From Leptospira brenneri (GTDB taxonomy: Bacteria; Spirochaetota; Leptospiria; Leptospirales; Leptospiraceae): a DNA stretch of 64,000 nt. Both the position numbers and the translations under genes were made by a program. Under the pieces are notes generated by a model. It searched no databases. It was not told the DNA's origin and saw nothing but the letters and a program-made list of their open reading frames with translations. Location of the stretch: assembly GCF_002812125.1 (NCBI RefSeq), contig NZ_NPDQ01000008.1, positions 62,001-126,000 of the forward strand, in the 5' to 3' direction. Below are positions 16,207-27,281 of this stretch, piece after piece. Each line of letters starts with the position of its first letter. The first letter of the stretch is position 1.

Positions 16207-18207
16207 ATGTTAGATCCCAACCTCCCTGAATTAAAAGTAATGGATTACACAGCCTGCCTTCAAAAGGTACAGGCTATGGATTCACGGGGGGACTTTTCCT
16301 ACAAAGGGATCTATAAAGTACTACTTGTGATTTTCGAATGGACAGATAAGTTTTTACAGAACAAAGTCCTTCCCAATGTAGAACAAATTGAACGTGATAG
16401 TTCCATTGATCGTGATCGTACAGAAAATTATGTGATCGATCTTAGTTATAAACAAAATCCAGCCATCATCAGAAAGATGAATGTCTTAGAGTTTCATCCG
16501 AACGAACCTGGTGATCCAGAAAATCCAAAGACATTTATCAAACACAATACTGTTTTTGCAAGACCCACTACCTCTGATGGGGGAACGGCATTCCGTTATG
16601 CATTGGGTTTAAACGAACTTTCTACTGCGGCCATCAAGGGATGGTTTGGTGAAAAAAGAAAGTATGTTGGTAAAGAAAAAATGCGTAAAGTCATCAAAGC
16701 CGCGGTGGATTCCAACAGGCTATTTGATACTTACGCGTCCACTGAAATTGGGAATTTATTCCAATGTCCTTATGACAAAACCAAGGTGCAAAAGGATGCA
16801 ACCATCATCATTCACTTAAAACCAATTTTGAAACAATTGGTGGATGATAAAATTTTGTTTTTCTTTCGGAATGATTCTGCATCAAGACCTGCCAACAAAA
16901 GTGTTTTCCTGTATAATAAACCAAACGAAATTGCAGATCGTTATGACGGTTATATTGATTATACAAAAAATACGATTTATCCTGCTCTAAAAAATTTAGG
17001 AGTTATGGGAGAGGTCACGGAGGATTCTTGGAGTTCTCCTCGTAATCTTCTAACTGAAATTAAAGGATATATGAATGATTCTTACGGGGATCAAAAGACG
17101 CTCATCGAAGAGTGTTTGGTTTTAAATGAGATTATCGAAAAAGATAAAGAAAGAGAAGAAAAACAAAAACGCAAACAACAAATCGATGATCTTATGGCCT
17201 TTCTTGCTGAGGCCGGCCGCATTGTGGAAGTCAATTTACTTCGTGTCAGTGGGGAACCTTTAACGGATGAGTTTCGTGCCTCCCTTTTATCGCAACCTGA
17301 ACTTTTATATACAGAGTATGCGGATAACAAAATTTATAATGAATTTATCCTTCATAAATCTTGTATCCCGCAGGCGATTGAATCTGCAAAACGAACTTTT
17401 CAAATCAAACATTCTGATTTAGAGATTCGTGTTTTGAATCAAATGAACGTGACCCTTCATATGAATGATGAGAGTCCTAAACGGTTGTTGGAAGAAATCG
17501 AAGCACAAAGTCTTTTCCAGTTCCTGCCGTTTTTTACTAGAATTTGGCGAATGATTATGGGTAGTATGACTGTCCATAAATTTGAAATCCCTCCGATTAA
17601 GGCTCGTTTGCAGCAACAGTTAAACAAGGATTTGGCGAGTCAAAAAGCTAAAAAAATCTCTCAAGAGAGAGATCGTTTGGTTAAGGCACGTCTCAAAGAA
17701 CGAGAGGAAGCAGAAAAGGATGCTGATAAAAAATCCAAGCAATCACAACAGGCAACATCCTCAACTGCTGGATTTAATGGTGGGGAAGAAGACTCCGAAC
17801 CAGTCAAACAAGGTAGCCCAGAAGAAGAGAAAAAATGGAAAGAATCCATTGAGTCCATTATCCGTATTTTAGATGAAGCTTGGGAGTTTGGAGTATATCC
17901 AGACCGTGAGTATGTTCTTTCCAAATTAAATGGAAAGTTCACTGAAGAGAATTTGATTTTTTTCCTAAAAAAATTCGGAGGAAAAGAAATCTATAGTTTT
18001 CCGATCCGAAACCAAAGGGAAAAATTTCCATGGCCGATTCTTGTCTCTACAGGTTATCTAAAACGACATGGCAAAAAACTTTTAGATAAAGTGTCAGCTG
18101 AGAGTGACCGCCAAAGAAGCGAAAAATTTCCAAACCAAGAGAAATTCGACATTGCTGAATCGCAATTAGACTTTCTGAATAGAATCTTACCTCGGTTAAA
18201 ACCTTAA
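16207..18207 (+). CDS. Conserved hypothetical protein, cytoplasmic
   Basis: A 666-residue protein with no signal peptide or membrane segment. A charged coiled-coil region (KDKEREEKQKRKQQ near residue 320, and AKKISQERDRLVKARLKERE near 490) is followed by a low-complexity linker and a C-terminal helical domain. I recognise no enzyme motif. It lies 16 bases after asd and three before pyk, so it is probably co-transcribed with central-metabolism genes, but that does not give it a function. Confidence 0.85.
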   Translation: MLDPNLPELKVMDYTACLQKVQAMDSRGDFSYKGIYKVLLVIFEWTDKFLQNKVLPNVEQIERDSSIDRDRTENYVIDLSYKQNPAIIRKMNVLEFHPNEPGDPENPKTFIKHNTVFARPTTSDGGTAFRYALGLNELSTAAIKGWFGEKRKYVGKEKMRKVIKAAVDSNRLFDTYASTEIGNLFQCPYDKTKVQKDATIIIHLKPILKQLVDDKILFFFRNDSASRPANKSVFLYNKPNEIADRYDGYIDYTKNTIYPALKNLGVMGEVTEDSWSSPRNLLTEIKGYMNDSYGDQKTLIEECLVLNEIIEKDKEREEKQKRKQQIDDLMAFLAEAGRIVEVNLLRVSGEPLTDEFRASLLSQPELLYTEYADNKIYNEFILHKSCIPQAIESAKRTFQIKHSDLEIRVLNQMNVTLHMNDESPKRLLEEIEAQSLFQFLPFFTRIWRMIMGSMTVHKFEIPPIKARLQQQLNKDLASQKAKKISQERDRLVKARLKEREEAEKDADKKSKQSQQATSSTAGFNGGEEDSEPVKQGSPEEEKKWKESIESIIRILDEAWEFGVYPDREYVLSKLNGKFTEENLIFFLKKFGGKEIYSFPIRNQREKFPWPILVSTGYLKRHGKKLLDKVSAESDRQRSEKFPNQEKFDIAESQLDFLNRILPRLKP

Positions 18208-18210
18208 ATT

Positions 18211-19644
18211 ATGCCTGCTATAGAACAATTAAGAGCTAGAAAAACAAAAATCGTTTGCACCATCGGTCCTGCGACTGCTTCCAAAGAAATGATCCGAAGT
18301 TTGGCTTTTGCTGGAATGAACATCGCAAGGATCAACATGAGTCATGGGGACCATGAGTTTCATAGAAAGATCATTCGTATCATCAAATCACTCAATAAAG
18401 ATGAATTACATAAACATCCTATTTCTATCCTTTTGGATACACAAGGACCAGAAATTCGAACTGGGGATGTCCAAAATGATCTTCACTTAAAAGTGGGAGA
18501 AACATTCACTTTTCATATCATTCCAGGAATGGAAGCAGAAGCTCAGAGTGTTTTTGTAAACTATCGTGATATCGTAAAAGATTTAAAAGTAGGTGATAAA
18601 GTTACCGTTGACAACGGGCTGATTAATTTAGCTGTACAAGAGATTCGTGAAAACGAGCTCGTCTGTACCGTATTAGACGGCGGGAAACTCGGATCTAGAA
18701 AACATATCAATTTACCTGGAATTCGGGTCAACTTACCTTCGATCACTCCGAAAGACCTAAAAGACATACTTTTTGGATTAGAAGAGGATATTGATTTTGT
18801 AGCTTTGTCTTTTGTTCGGTCCCAAGAAGATGTAAAACAACTTCGAGGCATCATTGATGAAAAGAACCATCATGCACAGATCATTGCCAAGATTGAAGAC
18901 CAAGAAGGTTTAAAGAATTTAGATGCCATCATTCGTGAATCTGATGGGATTATGGTGGCTCGTGGGGATTTGGGAGTGGAAATCGAAATCGAAGAACTTC
19001 CCATTGTCCAAAGACGAATCATCAAACGTTGCCAAGAAGAAGGGAAACGTGTCATTGTCGCTACCCACTTATTGGAATCTATGATCCAAAACCCATCCCC
19101 TACAAGAGCAGAAGTAACTGACGTAGCCAATGCTGTGTATGAAGAGGCAGATGCCATTATGTTGTCCGGTGAAACGGCGATGGGAAAATATCCTGTGCGT
19201 TGTGTGGAGATGTTGGATAAAATTGCACGTCGTATGGAGTTATCGATTAACTTAGGTCTTGCGGCACAAAGAAAACCAAAAGACCAAAAAGAAGAGATGG
19301 CTCGTTCTGCTGCAAATTTAGCAGATTCTATGCAAGCACATGCCATCATTGCCATCACTCGGCGGGGAATCACTGCCAATAATCTGGCATCGTTCCATCC
19401 GAAATATCCAATTGTTCATGCATTTACAAATATGACGTCTGTTAGGCGGAAACTTTGGCTGACAAGAGGAGTGATCCCTTACCGGGTTGATTTTTCTTCG
19501 GATCCAGAAAAAACAATCAAACTCGCCATCCAAACTCTAGTAAATAATGGATATTTGCAGATGGGGGAAAAGGTAGTCATCCTTTCTGATATCATTGCTG
19601 GTGAAGAACGAGTCGAAACCATCCAAGTTCGTGAAGTAAAGTAA
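18211..19644 (+). CDS. pyk: Pyruvate kinase
   Basis: A 477-residue enzyme of full family length. [10 protein letters not shown] near the N-terminus, [18 protein letters not shown], the active-site signature [11 protein letters not shown] and [11 protein letters not shown] are all present. It transfers phosphate from phosphoenolpyruvate to ADP. It starts three bases after the previous stop and is followed six bases later by the outer-membrane gene, forming an operon with asd. Confidence 0.97.
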   Translation: MPAIEQLRARKTKIVCTIGPATASKEMIRSLAFAGMNIARINMSHGDHEFHRKIIRIIKSLNKDELHKHPISILLDTQGPEIRTGDVQNDLHLKVGETFTFHIIPGMEAEAQSVFVNYRDIVKDLKVGDKVTVDNGLINLAVQEIRENELVCTVLDGGKLGSRKHINLPGIRVNLPSITPKDLKDILFGLEEDIDFVALSFVRSQEDVKQLRGIIDEKNHHAQIIAKIEDQEGLKNLDAIIRESDGIMVARGDLGVEIEIEELPIVQRRIIKRCQEEGKRVIVATHLLESMIQNPSPTRAEVTDVANAVYEEADAIMLSGETAMGKYPVRCVEMLDKIARRMELSINLGLAAQRKPKDQKEEMARSAANLADSMQAHAIIAITRRGITANNLASFHPKYPIVHAFTNMTSVRRKLWLTRGVIPYRVDFSSDPEKTIKLAIQTLVNNGYLQMGEKVVILSDIIAGEERVETIQVREVK

Positions 19645-19649
19645 CTCTA

Positions 19650-21071
19650 ATGTTCTTTCGGAATCTGATTTCTTTGTTGGTAATTGTATCAACATGGCCA
19701 TCAGTTTCCCTGGTTGCTCAAGAGAGAAAATCGGATGTACCAGAATGGCTCGGTGAATTTAAAAAATTAGATGAAAAGGAACTAGCCACTAAAAAAGAAG
19801 GTTGGTATGCTACCGGCCTTCCTTTGTTTGGGAACGATGCCGTCAATGGATCTGGTCTTGGAGTGCTTACCAACATTTTTTATAATGGAACGAAAGCAGA
19901 CTCTTCTTTTAAATACACTCCGTACGAACATTTATTCAATGTGGGAGTTTACCGAACCAATCGCGGAACTCAAAATAATTATTTAGCATGGGATGCTCCT
20001 TATTTTGCTGATACCGCGTATAGACTTAGAGCTTACGTGGGTCACGATGCTAGTTTTTATAATCAGTATTTTGGTGTGGGAACGGAGAGTTTAGAGCCAC
20101 TTTATTTCAAAGATAGAAATGTAGATGGCAGTCGTATCACTAGAAATGCCACCTATTCAGATTTTGAAAATGCCAACTCTTATACACGGAATCGTGGGCC
20201 AGGGAAAGAGTTTAGTTCGAACCAACATTACCATGACTACCAATTTGAAACTACTTATGGGCAATTTGCTGCAGATAAAACCATTTTCCAAGTTTTCAGA
20301 GTTTGGGCGGGAGTCGAGTTCTCGAAAAATGCAGTGAGGCGGTATGACGGAACTTCGACAGAGGGTAGAGAGCCTTTGACAGGAGTGCGAGTCCCGGCAA
20401 TCGAAGGCAGTTCTAAAATTACAGAAGATGCCAATGCAGGAAAGATCATCGGAATCCATGGTGGGAACCTAAATTATGTTCGTGCGGGGATTGCTTATGA
20501 TACAAGAGATTATGAACCAGATCCAGATCGTGGTTGGCTCATTGAATACAATATCAACAAATCAGAAAGAACTATCGGTTCTGATTTTAATTATATAAGG
20601 CATTTCGCCCAAGCAAAAAACTTTTATCAACCCTTCCCAAAACTTTTTGAAGAGTTTGTGATCGCACAGCGGGTCGCACTCACAAAAATTGAGGGTGAGG
20701 TTCCGTTTTTTGAATACCGATATCTTTTTTCCATCGATGGTCCGTTTGGTGCTCTTGGAGGACAGAATACACTGAGAGGATATAGGCAAGAACGTTTTTT
20801 TGGACCAGTCATTGGGTTTTATAATATTGAATTACGTTACCGGGTAGGAAGTTTTTCCTTTTGGGATCAGTTCTTTCAATTGAGTATTGTTCCCTTTTAT
20901 GATGTAGGTCGTGTTTGGGATAAACTTCGAGATGTGAACACTTTGAATTATAAACATGCGCGTGGGATTGGATTACGTCTGATTTGGGACCAAGCAACTG
21001 TGATTCTACTCGACTATGCTTACTCCAGAGAAGACCAATTGTTTTATTTGGACATTGGTCATACGTTTTAG
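19650..21071 (+). CDS. Omp85-type outer-membrane beta-barrel protein
   Basis: A 473-residue protein with a signal peptide (NLISLLVIVSTWPSVSLVAQ). Its C-terminal half matches the bacterial surface antigen/Omp85 barrel: GQNTLRGYRQERFFG is the barrel-lumen RGY motif, and the chain ends in LDIGHTF with a terminal Phe. No POTRA domains are evident, so it is a barrel-only relative, not BamA. It probably sits in the outer membrane; export or lipid handling is a guess. It is the last gene of the asd operon. Confidence 0.85.
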   Translation: MFFRNLISLLVIVSTWPSVSLVAQERKSDVPEWLGEFKKLDEKELATKKEGWYATGLPLFGNDAVNGSGLGVLTNIFYNGTKADSSFKYTPYEHLFNVGVYRTNRGTQNNYLAWDAPYFADTAYRLRAYVGHDASFYNQYFGVGTESLEPLYFKDRNVDGSRITRNATYSDFENANSYTRNRGPGKEFSSNQHYHDYQFETTYGQFAADKTIFQVFRVWAGVEFSKNAVRRYDGTSTEGREPLTGVRVPAIEGSSKITEDANAGKIIGIHGGNLNYVRAGIAYDTRDYEPDPDRGWLIEYNINKSERTIGSDFNYIRHFAQAKNFYQPFPKLFEEFVIAQRVALTKIEGEVPFFEYRYLFSIDGPFGALGGQNTLRGYRQERFFGPVIGFYNIELRYRVGSFSFWDQFFQLSIVPFYDVGRVWDKLRDVNTLNYKHARGIGLRLIWDQATVILLDYAYSREDQLFYLDIGHTF

Positions 21072-21145
21072 GGGATATTTAGTAAATTTAAAAGGAAAAA
21101 ATCTAATAGTTTAAGGATTGAATATTCCTGTTTAATATAATGGCT

Positions 21146-21925
21146 TTATAACTTCTTCAAAGTAAGAATTATCTGAGACAATTCATCATCAGTAAATGAA
21201 CCTTCAAAGGAAGGCATTGCAGGCGGATAGCCTTCTACTATCTCTAAATTTGGATTGAGAATGGAGTTACGTAAATAGGTTTCGTCTGCAAGTATTTTTT
21301 TCCCGTTTGTTAAATTCCGAACCTTGTTATAGATTCCCTGTAATGAAGGCCCTACAATTTTTTCACTTGATTCAATTGCATGGCAAGCTGTGCAAGCTCT
21401 CATTTTCAGCAGTCTTTTCCCTTTGAAAAACATTAAATTTTCATTCATATTTGGAATACTTTTCTCTGGGTAACTTAACTCATTTGGGTCTAATAATTTA
21501 TTTCCTTTTGAGAACATAATTTGTGGAGGTAAATTAAATTGCCAATGCACTACATCGAGTTCAATTAAATCTTTGTTTAATATGTTTCCTTTGAAATGAT
21601 ACTCTCCATCAACGTCCTTTGTGGAAAATTGAATAGTTGTTCCTGAGACTTTATACTCACCAAAAGCTAGTTGCGGATCTGATGTATTTTGTAACGATAG
21701 ATTGGTTGAAGTATTGTCAATCGTCTCGTCAGTTATTTTTGATAGAACTAAACCATCTTTGTAAAAGCGTAGATAGATATTCGAATTGGCAATAGTGCCT
21801 GAAGTATAAATTCCAGTTGGATTTTCTCGAATGCCGATTTTTGCCAGAATAGGTTGGAAATATGAACAATCCTGAAATATTAAAATGGAGCAGACGCAAA
21901 ATATTTGGTTTAGATAGGGTTTCAT
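21146..21925 (-). CDS. Mono-haem cytochrome c-like lipoprotein
   Basis: A 259-residue protein. The N-terminus has a signal peptide with a possible relaxed lipobox (ILIFQDC). The central ~130 residues are beta-rich and unknown. A cytochrome c domain begins at CTACH near residue 176, with an axial Met candidate in GYPPAMPSFEGSFTDDELSQI near the end, a typical class I ending. It is AT-rich and single, pointing against both neighbours. Electron transfer in the periplasm is expected; the partner is unknown. Confidence 0.8.
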   Translation of the reverse strand: MKPYLNQIFCVCSILIFQDCSYFQPILAKIGIRENPTGIYTSGTIANSNIYLRFYKDGLVLSKITDETIDNTSTNLSLQNTSDPQLAFGEYKVSGTTIQFSTKDVDGEYHFKGNILNKDLIELDVVHWQFNLPPQIMFSKGNKLLDPNELSYPEKSIPNMNENLMFFKGKRLLKMRACTACHAIESSEKIVGPSLQGIYNKVRNLTNGKKILADETYLRNSILNPNLEIVEGYPPAMPSFEGSFTDDELSQIILTLKKL

Positions 21926-22040
21926 TTTTTTCAGTACAAGAGTCAGCTATATGTGACTTTGTTCACTGTATTACTAACAACTTTCATTCCATGTCAAACC
22001 GAAAAGGGAAACCAAAATAGGTTCCCCTAACGCGAAACTT

Positions 22041-22778
22041 CTATTTCATAGGAACTTCAATCACGAGGAGTTCTGATTTCACTTCTGCATGAAATTTATA
22101 TTCCTCTTTTCCCCAATGCCCGACGGCATCTCTTCGTTCCAAGATGGTATCTTCGACTTTTAATTTTCCACTGATCAGAAAAGTAAAAATCCCTTGGCCC
22201 GGTGCATGGACGGAATAGGAAAGATCCTTTCCTGGATCCAAGGTCGCGAGAGAAAAGTATGCATCTTGGTTGATCCAAACGGCCTCTTCATCAATCGGAG
22301 AAACAACAGTTTGAAAACGGTTCACTCGACCCGCTTCTGAAAATGTTTTTTGTGCATATCTTGGTTCGATGCCTGCCACTTTAGGGAGGATCCAAATTTG
22401 CAAAAAATTGACTTTCTTCTCTTTGCTATGATTGAATTCCGAGTGAAGGATTCCCGAACCTGCGGACATAATTTGTACATCTCCAGTGCGAATGATTCCA
22501 TTCGTACCTGTACTATCTTTATGTGCCAATTCACCAAAAAGGGGAATGGATACAATCTCCATATTTTGGTGAGGGTGCGTACCAAATCCCATGCTTGGTT
22601 CAACGATATCATCGTTTAGGACACGAAGAGCGCCGAAGTTAGTTTTTTCGGGATGGTACCAGTGGCCAAAGCTAAAGGAGTGGTGACTGTCCAACCATCC
22701 GAAATTGACATGCCCACGTTCGGAAGCCGGGTGGAGTTTTTTTTCTACGGAATTGCTGTTGGGTTTTAATGTTTCCAT
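22041..22778 (-). CDS. Pirin-family protein
   Basis: A 245-residue bicupin of the pirin/YhaK type. It has RGHVNFGWLDSHHSFSFGHW at the start, the metal-site FGTHPHQNMEI near residue 62 and ILHSEFN near residue 110. Family members are iron-binding, and some have quercetin dioxygenase activity. The cellular role here is unknown; induction by electrophiles is common for relatives. The promoter carries a palindrome (22784-22803). Confidence 0.93.
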   Translation of the reverse strand: METLKPNSNSVEKKLHPASERGHVNFGWLDSHHSFSFGHWYHPEKTNFGALRVLNDDIVEPSMGFGTHPHQNMEIVSIPLFGELAHKDSTGTNGIIRTGDVQIMSAGSGILHSEFNHSKEKKVNFLQIWILPKVAGIEPRYAQKTFSEAGRVNRFQTVVSPIDEEAVWINQDAYFSLATLDPGKDLSYSVHAPGQGIFTFLISGKLKVEDTILERRDAVGHWGKEEYKFHAEVKSELLVIEVPMK

Positions 22779-22783
22779 ATTGA

Positions 22784-22803
22784 ATAGTTTAATATCAAAC
22801 TAT
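22784..22803. promoter_or_regulatory. Palindromic operator in the pirin promoter
   Basis: ATAGTTT (22784-22790) and AAACTAT (22797-22803) form a perfect inverted repeat with a 6-bp spacer. On the minus strand a TTGACT just upstream could be the -35, so a repressor bound here would block RNA polymerase. A MarR- or HxlR-type regulator is plausible; none is adjacent. Confidence 0.55.
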
Positions 22804-22885
22804 AATAAGTCAACCAAGTTTTGTTTTCAGGAGGGAAAAAAGAAAATCACTTTCCATTGGTTTTCCCTTTCCCGATGATCATTCT

Positions 22886-24466
22886 ATGTCGATTGGAACT
22901 AGTTTGGAAGTAGTAAAGACAAAGAAAAATTGGGTAGAACTTGGCCCTGTGTATGTGAACCGAGTCAGGTTTCTTCTCGCGGGATTTTATATCATAGCGA
23001 CTCTCGGATCCTACAAAACCTCCACCACTTTGCAAACCATGAGTTATTTGGTGGGGATTACGTGTATGTTTTTGTATGGGGGGCTTCAGGCCTATTTATT
23101 CAAAAAGGAAAAGTTAAGTGCGTTCTTTCCAAAGTTTTTGATTATCATGGACATTACCGTACTCTTTGCTGTGACAGCTTCTGGTCTTCTTGGAGGTAGT
23201 GGTGTTGCTGCTGATTTAATCAAGTCACCTACACTTTATGTATTATATTATTTCTATGTAGTTTACTCAGCGTTTTTATTTTCAAAACGAACTTTGCTCA
23301 TGATTACTTACTATTCCGCATTTTGTTTGATCCTTATCTTGGCCATAGGTTATGGGCAAGGAGTTGAGTTCAAAGAAGCCGAAGGGTTACAAAGCCAGAA
23401 AGGTACGGTCGGTATTTCAAATGAAGTGTTTAAAATTTTATTTTTAATTTGTTTTGGGTATCTAACTTCTGCGGTCCTTAATTTATTAAATACAATCAAA
23501 AACGAGTCGGAAGAAAGGCAAAAACTGGCGGAGTCCGAAAGAACTAACTCGGACAATTTAAATCGTGATTTGGTAAGAGTCGGTTCGGAACTTGTCAAAA
23601 CATTGAAATCAATTCGTGAAATCACAACCGACTTCAACTTACAAATTGAATCCCAAGACAAATCCATTCATGAACTAACAGAGTTTGTTTCATCATTTTC
23701 AGAAAGTATCCAAACTTCTGTGGATAATATAGGAAAACAACACAATCAGATTAGTTTATTAAATCATAAATCGGATACGTTGAAACTGAGTATTTCTGAA
23801 ATTGGATCTGTTGTTGAGGAATTAAATACAAATATGAGTGATTTCCAGGATAGAAGTAATGTTCTTTCTGAGACGGTTCAAAATCTGGAAGAAAGACTTA
23901 GATCGGTCAATGAATCTCAAAAAGAAGTCAGTGAAGTGAATGATATTATGGCAGAAATTGCCGACAGAACCAATTTACTTGCACTCAATGCTTCTATTGA
24001 AGCGGCAAGGGCTGGTGAACATGGAAGGGGATTTGCAGTTGTTGCTCAAGAAGTCGCAAAACTAGCAGAAAATTCGAATGAAAATGCCACAAAAATTAAA
24101 AAAATCATTACGACTTCTAATAAATTCATTCAAGAAGGAACAGAACTCGCTTCTGTTTCTCTCAAACAGACAGAAGCGCTCCAGTCGAAGTATGAGCTTT
24201 TGAGTGCAGTGATCAAAACAGCAACAAACAAAATCAATTCTCAAAAGAATATTAATAATGAAGTACTTGAGTCCCTAGATTTAATTGAATCGATTTCTAA
24301 GGAACTGGACCAAGAATCAAAATTGTTAAACCAAGACAAAGACCAGATGGTCGCTGTAGTTCAAAAAATGGATGAAATCAATAGAGAAGTAGTGATTAAT
24401 GCTAGAAAAGTAGGTGAGAATACTTTAAGTTTGGAAAAACAGGCTGCAGAGCTTGCTTCTGAATAG
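22886..24466 (+). CDS. Methyl-accepting chemotaxis protein with membrane-embedded sensor
   Basis: A 526-residue chemoreceptor. Residues about 28-200 contain about six hydrophobic segments with little periplasmic loop, so it lacks a classical ligand-binding domain and may sense within the membrane. The signalling hairpin tip [21 protein letters not shown] lies near residue 365. There is no CheR-binding pentapeptide at the C-terminus. It probably feeds CheA/CheW encoded elsewhere. Confidence 0.9.
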   Translation: MSIGTSLEVVKTKKNWVELGPVYVNRVRFLLAGFYIIATLGSYKTSTTLQTMSYLVGITCMFLYGGLQAYLFKKEKLSAFFPKFLIIMDITVLFAVTASGLLGGSGVAADLIKSPTLYVLYYFYVVYSAFLFSKRTLLMITYYSAFCLILILAIGYGQGVEFKEAEGLQSQKGTVGISNEVFKILFLICFGYLTSAVLNLLNTIKNESEERQKLAESERTNSDNLNRDLVRVGSELVKTLKSIREITTDFNLQIESQDKSIHELTEFVSSFSESIQTSVDNIGKQHNQISLLNHKSDTLKLSISEIGSVVEELNTNMSDFQDRSNVLSETVQNLEERLRSVNESQKEVSEVNDIMAEIADRTNLLALNASIEAARAGEHGRGFAVVAQEVAKLAENSNENATKIKKIITTSNKFIQEGTELASVSLKQTEALQSKYELLSAVIKTATNKINSQKNINNEVLESLDLIESISKELDQESKLLNQDKDQMVAVVQKMDEINREVVINARKVGENTLSLEKQAAELASE

Positions 24467-24475
24467 AAATCATTA

Positions 24476-25777
24476 ATGAACTTAAAAATCCTAATATTCT
24501 TATTTTTGACTATACCGACGGTTTTAAATGCCGATCCCACTCCCAAACGATTTGGGTTTGTTGTTGGGGTAAGCGAATACAAAGAGTTGTCCCTAGGTGA
24601 CCTAAAAACGGCAAAAAGTGACGCACTGGGAATGACAAAAATTTTATTCAGTTATGGATCTTATAATCGGATCCAAACGCTGATACAAGAAGGGTCTGTC
24701 AATTCAACTCCGACAAAATACAATATTCTATCGCACTTTGAGAATTTATTAGAAGAAACCCATCCTGAAGATTTATTGGTATTTTATTTTTCCGGACATG
24801 GGGTGGTCGATTACAACGATCGAGTGTATTTACTCCCAGAAGATGCAAACCCTCTAAAACCTTTTGAAACAGGGATTGCTGTAGAACAACTTCTGGAAAT
24901 GACAAGAAAGTATAAATTGAAACGGGTTGTGTTCTTTATTGACGCTTGCCGAAACCCAGAAGATGGGAAAGGGGAAGAGGGTCGAAAGTATTTGGATGGT
25001 TCTAATTTTCGAGATTCTGAAATCGTTTCTGTATTCTATTCCACTAAAGTTGGGTATTCTAGTTATGAAGATCCAAAGTCTGGATACGGAGTTTTTACTA
25101 GGTTCCTGATTTATGGATTAGAAGGCCGAGCTGATTCCAATTATAATGGAGAGGTCTCCTATTCAGAGTTGTCCAATTATGTAATTTCTTCCTTGAAGGA
25201 ATGGTCCAAAACCAATCAGAAATTACAAAAACCATATACCAAAGAATATGCGGAGAAATCCGAGGATACAGTTCTCACCTATGCAGTGAATCCTGAGACT
25301 TCCCTTGCCGATGCGCCTCTCTTTAATCCTTACAATCCCACTTATGCCTTTCGTTCCTTACTTTTCCCTGGTTGGGGACAGTATGCACGCGGCCAGGAAG
25401 AAAAGGGGAAAGTGTTTATGTCTATTTTTACCTTGGGTGTCCTTTACGCAGGTTATCAGTACAATGCCTATAGGCAAGATAAGGCTGCGTACGAATCAGC
25501 AGTAGGCATCCCTCCCAATTCTCGTGTTTTCGAAACTGTTGCGATCAACTATTATTTGATTGAACCTCACAGACAACGAATGGAGACATCTCGTACCAAT
25601 CTCTCTCAAGCCTTAACGGCACTTCTATTCCTCTGGTCAGCAAATGTGTTTGATTTTTATTTGTTAGGACCCAATCCTAAGGAAAAGTCGGGTGTTTGGC
25701 TCGATTTTCATTGGGAAAACCAAGGTTATATGGGAATGGATAGAGTTGGGAAATTAGGTTATGCGATGCAATTTTAG
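24476..25777 (+). CDS. Exported caspase-like (C14) protease with membrane tail
   Basis: A 433-residue protein. A signal peptide (ILIFLFLTIPTVLNA) is followed by a caspase p20-like domain with His108 in FSGHG and Cys158 in FIDACRN. The C-terminal part has LLFPGWGQYARGQEEKGK and two or three hydrophobic helices, like DUF5683 membrane domains. Such proteases cut after basic or acidic residues in other systems. Here the domain would face the periplasm. It starts ten bases after the chemoreceptor and overlaps the first Kelch lipoprotein gene, so they form one operon. Confidence 0.85.
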   Translation: MNLKILIFLFLTIPTVLNADPTPKRFGFVVGVSEYKELSLGDLKTAKSDALGMTKILFSYGSYNRIQTLIQEGSVNSTPTKYNILSHFENLLEETHPEDLLVFYFSGHGVVDYNDRVYLLPEDANPLKPFETGIAVEQLLEMTRKYKLKRVVFFIDACRNPEDGKGEEGRKYLDGSNFRDSEIVSVFYSTKVGYSSYEDPKSGYGVFTRFLIYGLEGRADSNYNGEVSYSELSNYVISSLKEWSKTNQKLQKPYTKEYAEKSEDTVLTYAVNPETSLADAPLFNPYNPTYAFRSLLFPGWGQYARGQEEKGKVFMSIFTLGVLYAGYQYNAYRQDKAAYESAVGIPPNSRVFETVAINYYLIEPHRQRMETSRTNLSQALTALLFLWSANVFDFYLLGPNPKEKSGVWLDFHWENQGYMGMDRVGKLGYAMQF

Positions 25778-27281
25778 TTTATTCATAACTTTATTACTCG
25801 TTCAGTGTACGATCCCCGACCAATCAAAAAACCCTTTTGATCCTACAACTCTGGCTGGTGGTTCTGTTGCTGTTTTGTCATCACTCGTCTTTCAAAACGA
25901 GATCCAGATCACTTCTAGATACGAAACGAACGACTATCCATCCTTTGTAAAAACTGAAATTTTAGATTTGAGTTTTAGTGAACCTGTTGCATCACATTTT
26001 ACAAAGTCAGATTTCCGTATTTCTGATAATTATAAGGATGATTTGGTACTCAGAGATGTGTTTCCACTTTCTGAATCAAAAATTCGTGTTTTATTTTCTG
26101 TTTCCTCTCGTTCTGAATGGAGGGAGCCGATTACCCTCTCTATCCGAAGGCCCGAATTCTTTGGTCAATATTCGTTTTCAGGGAAACAATTAGAGTTTAA
26201 ATTTCCTTATCCACGTTATATTGGATCAATATCCGAACCAAAAGGTCAAATTACTACCAAATCTTTACCTGATGGGCGGATCCTGCTTGCAGGAGGAGTT
26301 TCTATTTTAGGGAATACGGTTTCCACAGTAGAAATTTTCGACCCTGAAACTGGGATTTCCTCTTTATTACCTCCGCTAAATCAAAGTTTGATGGGAATTG
26401 CAATCTGTTCTACCGCAAACGGGGTTGTATACTTATCAGGTGGCAAAACGATTGCAGGTTCTGTCACAGCAAACTCTCAAATCAGTAATCGAATTTATCA
26501 GATTCAAACAAATGACCAGACAGTAGTTGAACTTCCCGTTTCCTTACAAAAAAGACGTTTTGGGCATACCATGGTATGTTTAAGTAATGGAAACTTACTT
26601 GTGTCAGGTGGTCAGTTTCAGGTTGGGAATGATCATACAGCCATAACGGACGAACATGAATTAGTTTCTGTTCAAACGGGAACTACAACTATCTTGAATT
26701 CTTCAGCAAATTTTCCAATGAATACGATTTTCCATTTTACGGAGTACGATGGTAAGACAGAAAAAGTATTTTTTTTTGGAGGAAAAGATCGAACAGATCC
26801 TTTTGCAGTTTATATAAACGCGATTCAACGATTGGACTTGAATACCCAGACAATGGATTCAATTGGAGATCCAATGCCGACTGCAAGGTCTAATGTCACT
26901 GTGATTTCTGTTCCTGGTGGTGACAGGTTGGTTCTCGGCGGTTTGATGGGGGGAGCGGTTCCTGTCGGTTCGAGGAGCATTGAATCTTGGAACGAAACTA
27001 CCTGGACCACCAAAACACATGGATTTACGACTCGGATCAAAAACAGTAGTTCTATCATTCCTTATTCTAGTTCTCAAATCCTTTATACGGGTGGTGTTGA
27101 TACTAATTATAAGTCCGCAATTCTAGAATTATACGATCATATCGAAAAGAAAAATTTTGTTGTAGATACAATGATGGATGCTCGTTCAGAACATTCCGCT
27201 ATCCAGACGAATCGAGGAATCGTTATTTTTGGCGATTCTGCATTAAATGATAAAAGAGTAGAGTTGTATGGAAAAGATTAG
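25761..27281 (+). CDS. Kelch-propeller lipoprotein 1
   Basis: A 506-residue protein with a lipoprotein signal (LFITLLLVQC). The mature start CTIPDQSKNPFDP shares a Cys...NPFDP motif with the next two genes. An Ig-like domain (about 55-155) is followed by Kelch repeats (DGRILLAGGVS, NGNLLVSGGQF) that should fold into a beta-propeller. It overlaps the caspase gene by 17 bases. A surface or periplasmic binding role is inferred; the ligand is unknown. Confidence 0.85.
   Translation: MRCNFSLFITLLLVQCTIPDQSKNPFDPTTLAGGSVAVLSSLVFQNEIQITSRYETNDYPSFVKTEILDLSFSEPVASHFTKSDFRISDNYKDDLVLRDVFPLSESKIRVLFSVSSRSEWREPITLSIRRPEFFGQYSFSGKQLEFKFPYPRYIGSISEPKGQITTKSLPDGRILLAGGVSILGNTVSTVEIFDPETGISSLLPPLNQSLMGIAICSTANGVVYLSGGKTIAGSVTANSQISNRIYQIQTNDQTVVELPVSLQKRRFGHTMVCLSNGNLLVSGGQFQVGNDHTAITDEHELVSVQTGTTTILNSSANFPMNTIFHFTEYDGKTEKVFFFGGKDRTDPFAVYINAIQRLDLNTQTMDSIGDPMPTARSNVTVISVPGGDRLVLGGLMGGAVPVGSRSIESWNETTWTTKTHGFTTRIKNSSSIIPYSSSQILYTGGVDTNYKSAILELYDHIEKKNFVVDTMMDARSEHSAIQTNRGIVIFGDSALNDKRVELYGKD

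Noticed and set aside
24476..25777. The caspase-like gene as an abortive-infection defence effector
   Set aside because: It has a signal peptide and membrane tail, and its neighbours are lipoproteins, with no nucleic-acid sensor or other defence gene nearby.
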